Counted from the stretch's first letter, positions 1 through 8,500 are shown. The stretch: 64,000 nucleotides of DNA from Pandoraea pulmonicola (GCF_000815105.2 NZ_CP010310.2:4650001-4714000), one strand, 5' to 3'. Notes: generated by a model not told the origin, from the sequence alone. Numbers and translations are program-made.

Positions 1-881
1 CGATACGCATGCGGTTCGGGCGTCTGGACACCGACGCGCAGGTGCATGGCGAAGGCGCCGATTTCCTGCGCGCGAACGGGCTCAAGCTCTCGCGCGGGCG
101 CAGCTTCGACGCCAACGAGGTCGAGCGTCAGGCGCAGGTCGCCCTGATCGGCGAGAACGCGCTGCGCAAGCTCATGCCCCACGGCGGCGACCCCATCGGC
201 CAGATCGTGCTCGCAGGATCGCTGCCGCTGCGCATCATCGGCGTGATCCGCGACAAGTCCTCGATGTTCGTGAGCCGCTCGCTCAACGTGTATGTGCCGT
301 GGACCACGGTCGCGAGCCGCCTGTCGGGTCAGCAGCATCTCGAATCGATCACGGTGCGCGTGCTCGATGGCCATCCCCCGGCGGCCGCCGAGGCCGGGAT
401 CATCCGCGTGCTCACGCGCGCCCACGGACAGAAGGACTTCTTCACGTTCAACATGGACACGATCGTGCAGTCGATCTCGCGCACGAGTCAGATGCTCACG
501 CTGCTGCTCTCCTTCGTGGCACTGATCTCGCTCGTCGTGGGCGGCATCGGCGTGATGAACATCATGCTCGTGTCCGTGACCGAGCGCACGCGCGAGATCG
601 GTATCCGGCGTGCCATCGGGGCGCGTCGCCAGGACATTCTGCGGCAGTTTCTGATCGAGGCGGTGCTCGTGTGCCTGATGGGCGGCGCCGTCGGTGTGGC
701 GCTGTCGTACGCCATCGGACGACTCGTCGCGATGTTCGTGCCGCAGATCGCCGTGGTGTTTTCCGTGAGCACGTTTGTCGCGGCCGTGATGTGCGCGAGC
801 GTCATCGGCATGGCGAGCGGCTGGTGGCCGGCCCGCAGCGCCGCACGTCTCGATCCGGTCGACGCGCTGGCTCGCGAATGA
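1..881 (+). CDS. macB: MacB-type ABC efflux permease, C-terminal part (5' end outside window)
   Basis: The reading frame is open to the window edge (codons from base 3), so only the last ~292 residues are seen. The sequence shows the periplasmic MacB core-like region followed by the FtsX-type permease domain, with the hallmark stretch NIMLVSVTERTREIGIRRAIGA and three hydrophobic segments, ending LDPVDALARE as in MacB proteins. The ATPase domain must lie upstream. MacB works with a periplasmic adaptor (MacA) and an outer-membrane channel to export macrolides, peptides or siderophores. The next gene encodes a NodT-type outer-membrane factor, which completes the tripartite pump. The exact substrate cannot be read from the sequence. 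Confidence 0.9.
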   Translation, partial: IRMRFGRLDTDAQVHGEGADFLRANGLKLSRGRSFDANEVERQAQVALIGENALRKLMPHGGDPIGQIVLAGSLPLRIIGVIRDKSSMFVSRSLNVYVPWTTVASRLSGQQHLESITVRVLDGHPPAAAEAGIIRVLTRAHGQKDFFTFNMDTIVQSISRTSQMLTLLLSFVALISLVVGGIGVMNIMLVSVTERTREIGIRRAIGARRQDILRQFLIEAVLVCLMGGAVGVALSYAIGRLVAMFVPQIAVVFSVSTFVAAVMCASVIGMASGWWPARSAARLDPVDALARE

Positions 882-936
882 TTTGCCCCCAACCGTCCTG
901 GGGCCCCCCTGTAGTTGACCTGGGACGGCTTTCCCA

Positions 937-975
937 CCCCGCGCGCGATTCGGTGTCGCGCGCGGGGGTCTTTTT
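937..975 (+). terminator. Intrinsic terminator between macB and the outer-membrane factor gene
   Basis: A perfect 12-bp stem (CCCCGCGCGCGA at 937-948 with TCGCGCGCGGGG at 956-967, 7-nt loop) is followed by GTCTTTTT. It sits only ten bases before the first possible ATG of the next co-directional gene, so it may act as an attenuator rather than an operon end. Confidence 0.8.
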
Positions 976-985
976 GACAGATTTG

Positions 986-2506
986 ATGATTCGTTCACCA
1001 GGATTGCTTCACGACCTGCGCATCGGGCGCGTTGCCGCGATGCTGCCGTCCTCCCTCGCATTGGCCGTTGCCGCACTGCTCGCCGGTTGCAGCCTCACGC
1101 GCACGAACTACGAGCGTCCGGCGCTCGACGTCCCCGCGCAATACCAGACAGCGCTCGACGGCAATCGGGCCGTTGCGGCGGCGTCCGATACGTCCCTCAT
1201 GTCCCTCATGTCCCTCACGTCCCGCGCGACCGCCCCGGCGAACAGTGCGGACGGCGCGGACATCGATCCGTGGTGGCTCGCGTTTCGCGACCCGCAACTC
1301 GACACCCTCATTTCGCAGGCGCTGGCCGCCAACCCCGCCCTCGCCATCAAGGCTCTCCAAGCCGATCGCGACGCCCTGCAGGCGGGCCTCACCGGCGCCA
1401 ACCGATGGCCGCAGCTCTCGGCGTCCGTCACCGGTTCGAAGTCGCGAGCGCTCGATGGCGGCAGCACCTACAACGGACAGACACACACGCCTTCCGGCAC
1501 GACCGCCAGCATCACGTATGAGATCGACGTCTGGAACAAGTTGGCGGCACAGCGTGACGCCGCAACTTGGCAGGCTGCGGCGAGTGCGTGGGACCGTCGC
1601 GCTGCCGCGCTGTCCCTGTCGAGTCAGGTGGCGTCGCTGTACTGGCGCGTGGCGTATCTGAACGAGAACGTGCTCAGCGCACAGGAGGACCTGCGCGCCG
1701 CCGAGAGAACCGTGGGGCTTGCGGATGCAAAGCGGCGTGCGGGAGCAGTCTCGGCGCTCGACCCGGTGCAGGCCCGCCAGGATCGCGACGAGGTGGCGGG
1801 AGCGCTCGCCAACTGGGAGCGGCTGCGCGACACGGCGCGGCACTCGCTTGCCGTGGCGCTCGGATTGCCGCCGCAGACCCGCTTCGCCGAGAACGTGTCG
1901 TTGGCGCAGGCTTATTTGCCGGAGATCACGCCGGGATTGCCGGCGTCGCTGCTGGCACGACGCCCCGACCTGGCCGCCGCCGAGACACGGGTGCGCGCAC
2001 GGCTCGCGGATGTGGACGCCGCACGGCTATCGTTCTATCCGACGTTCACGCTCACGGGTACCGCCGGCACCAGCAGCGACTCGCTCTCGCGTCTGCTCAC
2101 CAACCCCGTCGGTACGCTCGCGGCGACGATCGCCCTGCCGTTCCTCCAGGTGCAGACCGCGCGCTTCACGACGGCCATCGCCCGCAACGATTACGAACAA
2201 TCGGTGACGACGTTTCGCAACGTGCTGCTCACCGCGCTCAATGAAGTGGAAGATGCGTTGACGACACGCGGGGCCACGACGTCGCAATACACATCGCTCG
2301 CCAGCGCCGCCGCGCTCGCACAGCGCGCGGCCGAATTGTCGGGCGCACGCTACCGCGCGGGCGACATCGAACTGCAAACCTGGCTCGAGGCGCAACGGCT
2401 CGCGCGTCAGGCACGGCGCGACGCCGCGCAGTCGCGCCTCGATCAGATCGACGCCACGCTCACCCTTGTCAAGGCGCTGGGCGGGACGTTGGGCGACACG
2501 CCATGA
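986..2506 (+). CDS. NodT-family outer-membrane efflux lipoprotein
   Basis: A 506-residue outer-membrane factor (TolC/OprM type) that would form the outer-membrane channel of the MacAB pump encoded upstream. It has a lipoprotein signal with lipobox LLAGC (ATG 986 gives a basic n-region; ATG 1040 is an alternative start with a shorter signal). The motif YERPALDVPAQY after the lipid Cys, the WWLAFRDPQLDTLI region and the two repeated alpha-hairpin/beta-strand halves (for example LLARRPDLAAAETRVRA) are typical of the NodT group. Near the N-terminus of the mature protein a 9-bp tandem repeat encodes SLMSLMSLTS. The reading frame stays open far upstream (from 299), but that part overlaps macB and is not coding. 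Confidence 0.9.
   Translation: MIRSPGLLHDLRIGRVAAMLPSSLALAVAALLAGCSLTRTNYERPALDVPAQYQTALDGNRAVAAASDTSLMSLMSLTSRATAPANSADGADIDPWWLAFRDPQLDTLISQALAANPALAIKALQADRDALQAGLTGANRWPQLSASVTGSKSRALDGGSTYNGQTHTPSGTTASITYEIDVWNKLAAQRDAATWQAAASAWDRRAAALSLSSQVASLYWRVAYLNENVLSAQEDLRAAERTVGLADAKRRAGAVSALDPVQARQDRDEVAGALANWERLRDTARHSLAVALGLPPQTRFAENVSLAQAYLPEITPGLPASLLARRPDLAAAETRVRARLADVDAARLSFYPTFTLTGTAGTSSDSLSRLLTNPVGTLAATIALPFLQVQTARFTTAIARNDYEQSVTTFRNVLLTALNEVEDALTTRGATTSQYTSLASAAALAQRAAELSGARYRAGDIELQTWLEAQRLARQARRDAAQSRLDQIDATLTLVKALGGTLGDTP
1192..1223 (+). repeat. 9-bp in-frame tandem repeat in the efflux lipoprotein gene
   Basis: GTCCCTCAT is present at 1192 and 1201, then GTCCCTCAC at 1210 and a partial copy. 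The unit is a multiple of three, so copy-number change would lengthen or shorten a Ser/Leu/Met-rich linker near the N-terminus of the mature protein without a frameshift. Confidence 0.85.
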
Positions 2507-2513
2507 TCGTCGG

Positions 2514-3578
2514 CTACAGCGTGGCGAGCAGCGCGGCCACGTCAGGGTAAATCAACCGGTAGCCGAGTTCGCGCTTGAGTCGCGTGTTCTCGAGCCGTCG
2601 CGACTCCGACATGAACGACAGCAATGTCGGCTCCAGCACACGCGCGGCTTCCTCGCGCGAGACGCGCGGCGGGCGCGGTAGATGCAGCGCGTCCGCCACG
2701 CGGTCGAAATACTCCCCCATGCGCCACTGCGTGTCGTCGCTCGCGTGCACGACCCGCTGCGGCTTGCCTCGCCACATCGCCCGAATCAGGATCGCGGCGA
2801 GATCGTCGGCGTGAATATGGTTGGTGAAGACGTCGTCCTCGGCGCGCAGCGCGGGCGTACCGCGCTGCAGCCGCGCCACCGGCAGACGGTCCTCCGCATA
2901 AATACCCGGGATGCGAACGAGCGTGGCGCGCCACGTGGCCCGCGCCGGTTCGGGACGACGCCACGCCGCCCGGGCGCCCGTGCCCGCGGGCGCCTGTCGG
3001 CGCGATGGGCCGGCCGCCAGCCAGCGACGTGTCGTAGAGGCGTGGCGAGACGGGCGTCCCAACTGGCGCAACGTTCGCTCGGCATCGACACGGCGCTGCC
3101 CGCGCGGCGAGCGCGGCGCCGGCGTTCGAGTCTCGTCGATATGTGCGCCCCCGCAGTCGCCATAGACGCCGCTGGTGCTCGCGTATACCAGGATCCGGCG
3201 AGCCGCACCGGGCCGGCGCGGCAGGGCCTGACGTCCCCCCTCGGGTACAATCACGGGTTCAGGCGGTCGGCCGAGCGCCGCGCGCAAACGGCGCGTGCGC
3301 AGGTCCCGTGTACCGTTGCCGGCGACCCCGGCGGGCGGGGCGAGATGCAGCACGCGCGAGGCCAGCCGGCCGACGCGGCGCAGGCTCGCGGCGTCGTCGA
3401 GATTGGCGGTGACGGGGATGGCGCCGGCCGCGCGCAAGGCCGCATGCCTGGCATCGCTGGACGTCACGGCAAAGACCCGGAAGCGTTTGACGAGGGCAGG
3501 CAACGCACGCATGCCGACGTCGCCGCAGCCCACGACCAGCAGGCGCGGACGACCGAAGGATTTCGACGAATTTTTCAT
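2514..3578 (-). CDS. SDR-type Rossmann-fold oxidoreductase/epimerase-like protein (YeeZ-like)
   Basis: A 354-residue protein with an N-terminal nucleotide-binding motif (LLVVGCGDVG, about residues 14-23) and the extended-SDR active-site segment YASTSGVYGDCGG, then VRIPGIYAEDRLP and NHIHADDLA near the C-terminus, as in YeeZ-like NAD-dependent epimerases of unknown substrate. Start ATG 3578 is chosen because the Rossmann motif begins a few residues later. Between the YGD motif and the VRIPGIY strand there is an unusually long Arg/Ala-rich stretch. The gene is convergent with the efflux gene (7 bp apart) and its start lies only 15 bp from the start of the divergent reductase gene. Confidence 0.8.
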   Translation of the reverse strand: MKNSSKSFGRPRLLVVGCGDVGMRALPALVKRFRVFAVTSSDARHAALRAAGAIPVTANLDDAASLRRVGRLASRVLHLAPPAGVAGNGTRDLRTRRLRAALGRPPEPVIVPEGGRQALPRRPGAARRILVYASTSGVYGDCGGAHIDETRTPAPRSPRGQRRVDAERTLRQLGRPSRHASTTRRWLAAGPSRRQAPAGTGARAAWRRPEPARATWRATLVRIPGIYAEDRLPVARLQRGTPALRAEDDVFTNHIHADDLAAILIRAMWRGKPQRVVHASDDTQWRMGEYFDRVADALHLPRPPRVSREEAARVLEPTLLSFMSESRRLENTRLKRELGYRLIYPDVAALLATL

Positions 3579-3593
3579 TTTTCGGATTGTAGT

Positions 3594-4628
3594 ATGGCTT
3601 ACAACGTTACCCTCGTGCCGAGCGGGCGCGAGTTCCAGGTCGAAGACGGCGAGGCCGTGCTTTCCGCCGCGTTGCGTCAGGGCATCGGTTTGCCTTACGG
3701 GTGCAAGAACGGCGGCTGCGGTTCGTGCAAGGCCAAGCTCGTCGAGGGCAGCGTCGAGCATGGCGCACATTCGAGTTCCGCGCTCACCAAGGACGAGGAA
3801 ACGCGCGGCTTCGCGCTACTGTGCTGCGCGCACACCAAGGGCGATCTCGTGATCGAATCGCGCGAGGTCAAGGGCATCGGCGACATTCCGGTCAAACGTC
3901 TGCCCTGCCGCGTGAACGCGCTCGAGCGCCGCGCCGACGACGTCATCGTGATGCGACTGCAACTGCCCGCCAACGAGCGGTTCCAGTACCTCGCCGGTCA
4001 GTACATCGAGTTCATCCTGAAGGACGGTAAACGCCGCAGCTATTCGATGGCGAGCGCGCCGCACGAGGAGGGCTTCCTGGAACTGCATCTGCGGCACATG
4101 CCCGGCGGTGCATTCACGGATCACGTTTTCCTGAACATGAAGGAGCGCGAGATTCTGCGCTTCGAAGGTCCGCTGGGCACGTTCTTCCTGCGCGAGGATT
4201 CCGACAAGCCCATCGTGCTGCTCGCCTCGGGCACGGGCTTCGCGCCGATCAAGGCGATCGTCGAGCATGCGGTGCACAAGGGCTTGAACCGACCGATGAC
4301 GCTGTACTGGGGCGCACGACAGCTCAAGGACATCTACATGCGCGAACTGGCCGAACAGTGGGCGCGGGAAATTCCTGGCTTCGCCTTCGTGCCGGTGCTC
4401 TCCGAAGCCGCGCCCGAGGACCGGTGGCAAGGCCGCACGGGCTTCGTCCACCGGGCCGTGGTGGAGGATCTGCCGGACCTGTCGGCCTACGAGGTGTACG
4501 CCTGCGGTGCGCCTGTGATGGTCGAGTCGGCCCGGCGCGACTTCACCGCGCATCACGGGCTGCCGGAAGACGCGTTCTTCGCCGACGCGTTCACCACCGA
4601 GGCCGACAACCCGGGCGGCGGCCACTGA
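3594..4628 (+). CDS. 2Fe-2S ferredoxin/FAD/NAD(P) reductase, CDP-6-deoxy-delta-3,4-glucoseen reductase-like
   Basis: 344 residues in three domains. The N-terminal plant-type 2Fe-2S ferredoxin has cysteines C37, C42, C45 and C77 or C78 ([10 protein letters not shown]...LLCC). The FAD-binding domain carries [10 protein letters not shown]. The NAD(P) domain carries [10 protein letters not shown] and ends with the usual acidic/aromatic tail. The family is the single-chain reductases that feed electrons to oxygenases; databases usually label this subgroup ascD-like glucoseen reductase, although no deoxysugar genes are nearby, so the partner is unknown. ATG 3594 follows the divergent Rossmann-fold gene by 15 bp, so its promoter must lie inside that gene. 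Confidence 0.8.
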   Translation: MAYNVTLVPSGREFQVEDGEAVLSAALRQGIGLPYGCKNGGCGSCKAKLVEGSVEHGAHSSSALTKDEETRGFALLCCAHTKGDLVIESREVKGIGDIPVKRLPCRVNALERRADDVIVMRLQLPANERFQYLAGQYIEFILKDGKRRSYSMASAPHEEGFLELHLRHMPGGAFTDHVFLNMKEREILRFEGPLGTFFLREDSDKPIVLLASGTGFAPIKAIVEHAVHKGLNRPMTLYWGARQLKDIYMRELAEQWAREIPGFAFVPVLSEAAPEDRWQGRTGFVHRAVVEDLPDLSAYEVYACGAPVMVESARRDFTAHHGLPEDAFFADAFTTEADNPGGGH

Positions 4629-4708
4629 CGACCGGCCAGTCGCCGGGCGCCCCTGGGCGATCCGGACCATTGCAAAGATGCGCGCACGCCACAGTGCGCG
4701 CATACCCT

Positions 4709-4738
4709 TTGACAAGCGCCGCGTCACCCCCTTATGCT
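4709..4738 (+). promoter_or_regulatory. Sigma-70-like promoter of the Arg-rich leader transcript
   Basis: A perfect -35 box TTGACA (4709-4714) and -10 TATGCT (4733-4738) are separated by 18 bp. The expected start of transcription is about 4744-4746, which coincides with the ATG of the leader peptide at 4746. Confidence 0.7.
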
Positions 4739-4745
4739 TGCCGAC

Positions 4746-4832
4746 ATGAACCTGATTGCCATCGCCTCGATCCGACGTCGCCGTACGCTGCCCCAACCGG
4801 GATGCCGCGCGGCACGCTATCGACTGCGATAA
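4746..4832 (+). CDS. Arginine-rich leader peptide, probably leaderless
   Basis: A 28-residue ORF too short for usual gene finders. It begins [17 protein letters not shown] and contains eight Arg codons (CGA CGT CGC CGT in a row at 4773-4784, then at 4806, 4815, 4821 and 4827), with stop TAA at 4830. The predicted transcription start falls on or next to the ATG, leaving no room for a ribosome-binding site. The stop is followed 24 bp later by a strong intrinsic terminator and then by an acetylornithine-aminotransferase-like gene. Promoter, peptide rich in one amino acid, terminator, then a gene related to that amino acid is the layout of ribosome-mediated attenuation. This reading is an inference; I could not find a convincing antiterminator by eye. 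Confidence 0.55.
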   Translation: MNLIAIASIRRRRTLPQPGCRAARYRLR

Positions 4833-4856
4833 CACGCAAGTTCTCAAGCACAGCGA

Positions 4857-4884
4857 AGCCACGGGCAACCCCGTGGCTTTTTTT
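4857..4884 (+). terminator. Intrinsic terminator (candidate attenuator) before the aminotransferase gene
   Basis: A 9-bp stem AGCCACGGG/CCCGTGGCT (4857-4865 with 4870-4878) is followed by seven T (4878-4884). It lies between the Arg-rich leader ORF and the ATG at 4925, on the same strand. Confidence 0.85.
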
Positions 4885-4924
4885 ATTCCTTCGTCTCGTT
4901 CACCTCAGTCCTTCGGAGACCGTC

Positions 4925-6184
4925 ATGTCGCTTGCCAAATCGCCCGCCGTCGCGCCGTCCAACACTCCCGCCACGGCGCGCAACGCCAAGTTCGCCGAGT
5001 TCGCCACCCAGGCGTTGCTGCCGATCACTTCGCGTCCCGAGCTCGTATTCACGCACGGCAAAGGCGGGTGGCTGTACGACCATGAAGGCAAGCGATATCT
5101 CGACTTCATCCAGGGCTGGGCGGTGAACAGTCTCGGCCACTGCCATCCGGTGATGCGCGACGCGCTGGCCACGCAGGGCGCGCTGTTGCTCAATCCGAGC
5201 CCCGCGTACTACAACGGGCCGATGATCGAACTGGCCGACCTGCTCGCCACGCTCTCGGGCCTGGGCAAGGTTTTCTTCGCGAACAGCGGCGCCGAAGCCA
5301 ACGAGAGCGCCATCAAACTCGCACGCAAGTGGGGGCAGTTGCACCCGAACGCGTCGGGCGGCGCGCGCTACGAGATCATCACGTTCAAGAACGCCTTCCA
5401 CGGCCGGACGCTGGCAACGATGTCCGCGAGCGGGAAGCCGGGCTGGGATACGATCTTCGCGCCGCAGGTGCCGGGTTTCCCGAAAGCGGAGCTCAACGAC
5501 ATTGCATCGGTCGAGGCGCTCATCGGCCCGGACACGGTGGCCGTGATGCTCGAACCGATTCAGGGCGAGGCCGGTGTCGTGCCTGCGACGTCGGCGTTCC
5601 TCAAGGAACTGCGGGCGCTGACGCAGGCGCGCGGGCTGCTGCTGATCGTCGATGAAGTGCAGACCGGCTGCGGGCGCACCGGCACGCTCTTCTCGCATCA
5701 GCAGGCGGGCATCGTGCCGGACATCATGACGCTCGGCAAGGGCATTGGCGGCGGCGTGCCGCTGGCGGCCATGCTGTGCGGCGACGAGTTCGCCGTCTTC
5801 CAGCCCGGCGATCAGGGCGGCACGTACAACGGCAACCCGCTCATGTGCGCCGTGGGCCTCGCGGTCATGCGCACGGTGAGTTCGCCGGGCTTTCTCGAAT
5901 TCGTGCGGGCGCAGGCCGACTATCTGAGCGCCGGGCTGCAGCATCTGTCGTCGCGTTACGGTGGCGAGGGCGAGCGCGGCGCGGGTCTGCTGCGCGCGCT
6001 GCTGCTTGGCCGCGACATCGGTCCGCAACTGGTCGAGGCGGCGCGCGACATGACACCGGACGGGTTGCTGCTCAATTCGGCGCGCCCGAACCTGTTGCGC
6101 TTCATGCCAGCGCTGAATGTGAGCCGCGAGGAAATCGACCAGATGCTGTCGATGCTCGACACGCTGCTCGCGAAGCACGTCTGA
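4925..6184 (+). CDS. Class-III PLP aminotransferase, acetylornithine transaminase-like
   Basis: 419 residues with the full class-III aminotransferase signature: [15 protein letters not shown] (PLP phosphate region, about 121-135), [13 protein letters not shown] with Asp243, and the Schiff-base lysine in TLGKGIGGG (K272). Length and motifs fit ArgD/AstC-type enzymes, which move the amino group between N-acetylornithine and 2-oxoglutarate in arginine synthesis or breakdown. Other omega-amino substrates (for example GABA or succinylornithine) cannot be excluded. Start ATG 4925 follows GGAGAC. The Arg-rich leader and terminator upstream suggest its transcription responds to arginine or charged tRNA-Arg. 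Confidence 0.85.
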   Translation: MSLAKSPAVAPSNTPATARNAKFAEFATQALLPITSRPELVFTHGKGGWLYDHEGKRYLDFIQGWAVNSLGHCHPVMRDALATQGALLLNPSPAYYNGPMIELADLLATLSGLGKVFFANSGAEANESAIKLARKWGQLHPNASGGARYEIITFKNAFHGRTLATMSASGKPGWDTIFAPQVPGFPKAELNDIASVEALIGPDTVAVMLEPIQGEAGVVPATSAFLKELRALTQARGLLLIVDEVQTGCGRTGTLFSHQQAGIVPDIMTLGKGIGGGVPLAAMLCGDEFAVFQPGDQGGTYNGNPLMCAVGLAVMRTVSSPGFLEFVRAQADYLSAGLQHLSSRYGGEGERGAGLLRALLLGRDIGPQLVEAARDMTPDGLLLNSARPNLLRFMPALNVSREEIDQMLSMLDTLLAKHV

Positions 6185-6260
6185 GACCTTCCGGGGCCTG
6201 CCTGTCCGGTGTACGCATCGGGCGGCGCGGCGTCCTGCCAATTTTTGAGGGACCCCGTCA

Positions 6261-6758
6261 ATGAACGACATGAGTCACGCACACTCGACGCCGCCGGCGG
6301 ACGCCATCGTCGAGATCTCGTCCGATTCGGCCCGGCTCGACATCGGTTTCATTCATCACGCCCTTTCCACACAGACGCATTGGGCGAAGGACATTCCGCG
6401 CGAGACGCTCATGCGCGCCATTTCGCACTCGCTGTGTTTCGGCGCTTATGCGACGGAAGTGGAAGGTGGCCCTGCGCGACAGGTGGGCTTCGCGCGTGTG
6501 ATCACGGACCGCGCGACGTTCGCGTATCTGGCCGATGTGTTCGTCGATCCGTCGATGCGCGGTTTGGGCATCGGCAAGCGCCTGTGCGAGGACGTGCTGG
6601 CGCATCCGGCGTTGCAGGGGTTGCGGCGTTTCCTGCTGGCGACGACCGACGCGGCGGGGCTGTATGCGCGCTACGGTTTCGAGCCGCTCGGCCCCGTCAA
6701 CAAGATGATGCAGATCCATCGGCCCGACGTGTACACCGGCACGCGGGAGGCGTCATGA
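6261..6758 (+). CDS. GNAT-family N-acetyltransferase
   Basis: 165 residues. The acetyl-CoA binding motif A is seen as VFVDPSMRGLGIGKRL, followed by the late GNAT strand YARYGFEPLG. The compact form (FARVITDRATFAYLADVFVD) is close to small single-domain GNATs such as those acetylating amino acids or drugs; the substrate is unknown. It starts 76 bp after the aminotransferase and overlaps the next GNAT gene by ATGA, so the three genes that follow are probably one transcript with translational coupling. Confidence 0.85.
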   Translation: MNDMSHAHSTPPADAIVEISSDSARLDIGFIHHALSTQTHWAKDIPRETLMRAISHSLCFGAYATEVEGGPARQVGFARVITDRATFAYLADVFVDPSMRGLGIGKRLCEDVLAHPALQGLRRFLLATTDAAGLYARYGFEPLGPVNKMMQIHRPDVYTGTREAS

Positions 6759-7234
6759 CGAGTGCGCCTGCCAACGTTCACATTCGCGCGTTCGACGACA
6801 CGGATACCGAAGCGGTGATCGCGTTGTGGCGCGATGCGTTTCCGGAGTACAGCGCGCCGGACAAGCCACATCGCGAGCCGCGCCGTTCGATTGCCAACAA
6901 GGTGGCGATGCGCGATGGATTGTTCTTCGTTGCGGTTCGCGAGCGCAAGATTGCGGGCACGGTGATGGCCGGCTACGACGGACATCGCGGCTGGGTGTAT
7001 TCGCTGGCGGTGACGCGTGCGCTGCGGCGTCGCGGCGTGGCGAGCGCCCTGCTCCAACATGCGGAAGCGGCGCTCGCGCAACGCGGATGCCTCAAGCTCA
7101 ACCTGCAGGTCCTGACCGGCTCGCGCGAAGCCCTGGCGTTCTACAACGCCCACGGCTACGCCCCCGACGATGTCGTGAGCCTCGGCAAGCGACTGCCGGT
7201 CGCGGCGACGGGGAGCGGGCAAGCGCGCTCGTGA
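6755..7234 (+). CDS. GNAT-family N-acetyltransferase (YpeA-like)
   Basis: 159 residues, unrelated in detail to the GNAT just upstream. It shows the motif VYSLAVTRALRRRGVASALLQHAE (coenzyme-A pyrophosphate loop R-R-R-G-V-A) and the C-terminal GSREALAFYNAHGYAPDD segment, the pattern of the YpeA group. The ATG at 6755 overlaps the previous stop (ATGA) and its own stop overlaps the GTG start of the MFS gene (GTGA), so expression of the three should be coupled. The acetyl acceptor is not known. Confidence 0.85.
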   Translation: MTSAPANVHIRAFDDTDTEAVIALWRDAFPEYSAPDKPHREPRRSIANKVAMRDGLFFVAVRERKIAGTVMAGYDGHRGWVYSLAVTRALRRRGVASALLQHAEAALAQRGCLKLNLQVLTGSREALAFYNAHGYAPDDVVSLGKRLPVAATGSGQARS

Positions 7235-8433
7235 GCGAATCCCTTCGGGACTATTGCCGCCTGCTCGGCTCGCGAGCGGTGGGCGCCGCCATTCTCTGGA
7301 TCGACTTCACGTTGATCTTCGAGACCCTGGCATTCCGCTGGGACGCCAATCCCATGTGGATCGGGTTTGCCATGACGCTGTATGGTCTTCCAGGCATCGT
7401 TGTCGGTCCTTGGCTGGGCTCGCTCGCCGACAGGCACTGTCCGTGGCGGCTGCTGCGCTGGAGCTACGCCGCAAGAGCGGTTGTCTCCGTCGGGCTTTGG
7501 CAGGCCCCCACGTTCGGCCTCTTTCTCGGGTGCATCGCCATGAAGGGATTGGTCAACGTCATGCCGGCCCCCGCCGAGCAGCAGCTGTTTCGCCGTCTTC
7601 TCGACGACAGCCGCCTGGCGGCGAATGCGGGTCGCGTCACGCTCATCGATCAGGCGACAAAACTCGTCGCGCCGCTCGTCACCGTCCTGACGGCTCGCGC
7701 GGGCATCCCGGGATTCTCGATATCGGCACTGCTCGGCGTTGCCGGGTTGCTGCTCACGACCGGCAAACGACTTCAGCCGGCCAATTCGCCGCAACATGGC
7801 GCGCGGGCTCGCCCGATCTGGAGAGTATTTTTTTCCATCCTGGGCGACAACGCCGTGTTGCGGCGCGTCTTCATCGTGACGCTCTGTCAGGCGTTCGTTC
7901 TCGGACTCTATGATGCTCAACTGGCCTTGCTTCTCAAGGCGCAGGGCTTTCCTGACGGCACCTTCGGCAGCATCGTCGGATGTACGGCGGCCGGCGCCAT
8001 GATCGGCGCGTTTCTATTCCAACGAATACAACGACATATCAAGACGAGGCCGCTGCTCTGCGTCTCGTGCCTGCTGTTCGGCTTGACCATCCTGACGCCG
8101 GCGATCATGGCGTACGCTGCGGCGCCGATCCCCTTGCCGCTCATGCTCTCGCTCTGGGTTGGCAACGGCTTTGCCTATGGGCTCGGTGCGATGCTGACGA
8201 TGGTGACGTTTCAACGCGAATGCCCTGTCGAATCGCTCGGGACCCTCACGTCGACCGGCCGGAGCCTCCAGATCACCCTGCTGATCCTGGCGCCGCTCGT
8301 TGGCGGCGCGCTTTCATCGGCGGCCAGTATCGAATTCGTCTTCCTGCTCGCCGGAACGTTCTCCATCGGCCTGGGCCTGCTTGCGATGCGCCCATTGAAC
8401 GGCCTGCCTTCGCCCCGGTCTGGTACTCGTTAA
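7231..8433 (+). CDS. MFS transporter
   Basis: 400 residues with about eleven or twelve hydrophobic segments and an MFS-type cytoplasmic loop after the second segment (GSLADRHCPWRLLRW). GTG 7231 is used as start because it overlaps the acetyltransferase stop and the frame carries no better start before the first membrane segment (AAILWIDFTLIFETLAF). The family exports or imports small molecules by proton coupling; position after two acetyltransferases hints at handling of a modified or toxic small compound, but this is a guess. The coding sequence is a little less GC-rich than its neighbours. Confidence 0.8.
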   Translation: MSESLRDYCRLLGSRAVGAAILWIDFTLIFETLAFRWDANPMWIGFAMTLYGLPGIVVGPWLGSLADRHCPWRLLRWSYAARAVVSVGLWQAPTFGLFLGCIAMKGLVNVMPAPAEQQLFRRLLDDSRLAANAGRVTLIDQATKLVAPLVTVLTARAGIPGFSISALLGVAGLLLTTGKRLQPANSPQHGARARPIWRVFFSILGDNAVLRRVFIVTLCQAFVLGLYDAQLALLLKAQGFPDGTFGSIVGCTAAGAMIGAFLFQRIQRHIKTRPLLCVSCLLFGLTILTPAIMAYAAAPIPLPLMLSLWVGNGFAYGLGAMLTMVTFQRECPVESLGTLTSTGRSLQITLLILAPLVGGALSSAASIEFVFLLAGTFSIGLGLLAMRPLNGLPSPRSGTR

Positions 8434-8459
8434 GAAAACGAGGCTCGCTTCCAGGCAAC

Positions 8460-8500
8460 AAAAAACCCCAAGGCGCGGACGTCCATCCGCGGCCTTGGGG
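8460..8500 (-). terminator. Terminator of the liv operon
   Basis: Inverted repeat CCCCAAGG (8466-8473) with CCTTGGGG (8493-8500), an internal GC stem, and on the minus strand a run of six T (8465-8460). It ends the livF-side transcript and also separates it from the MFS gene. Confidence 0.8.

Noticed and set aside
299..985. Upstream extension of the efflux lipoprotein frame
   Set aside because: Overlaps the end of macB in another frame and runs through a terminator; the signal peptide lies at 986-1090.
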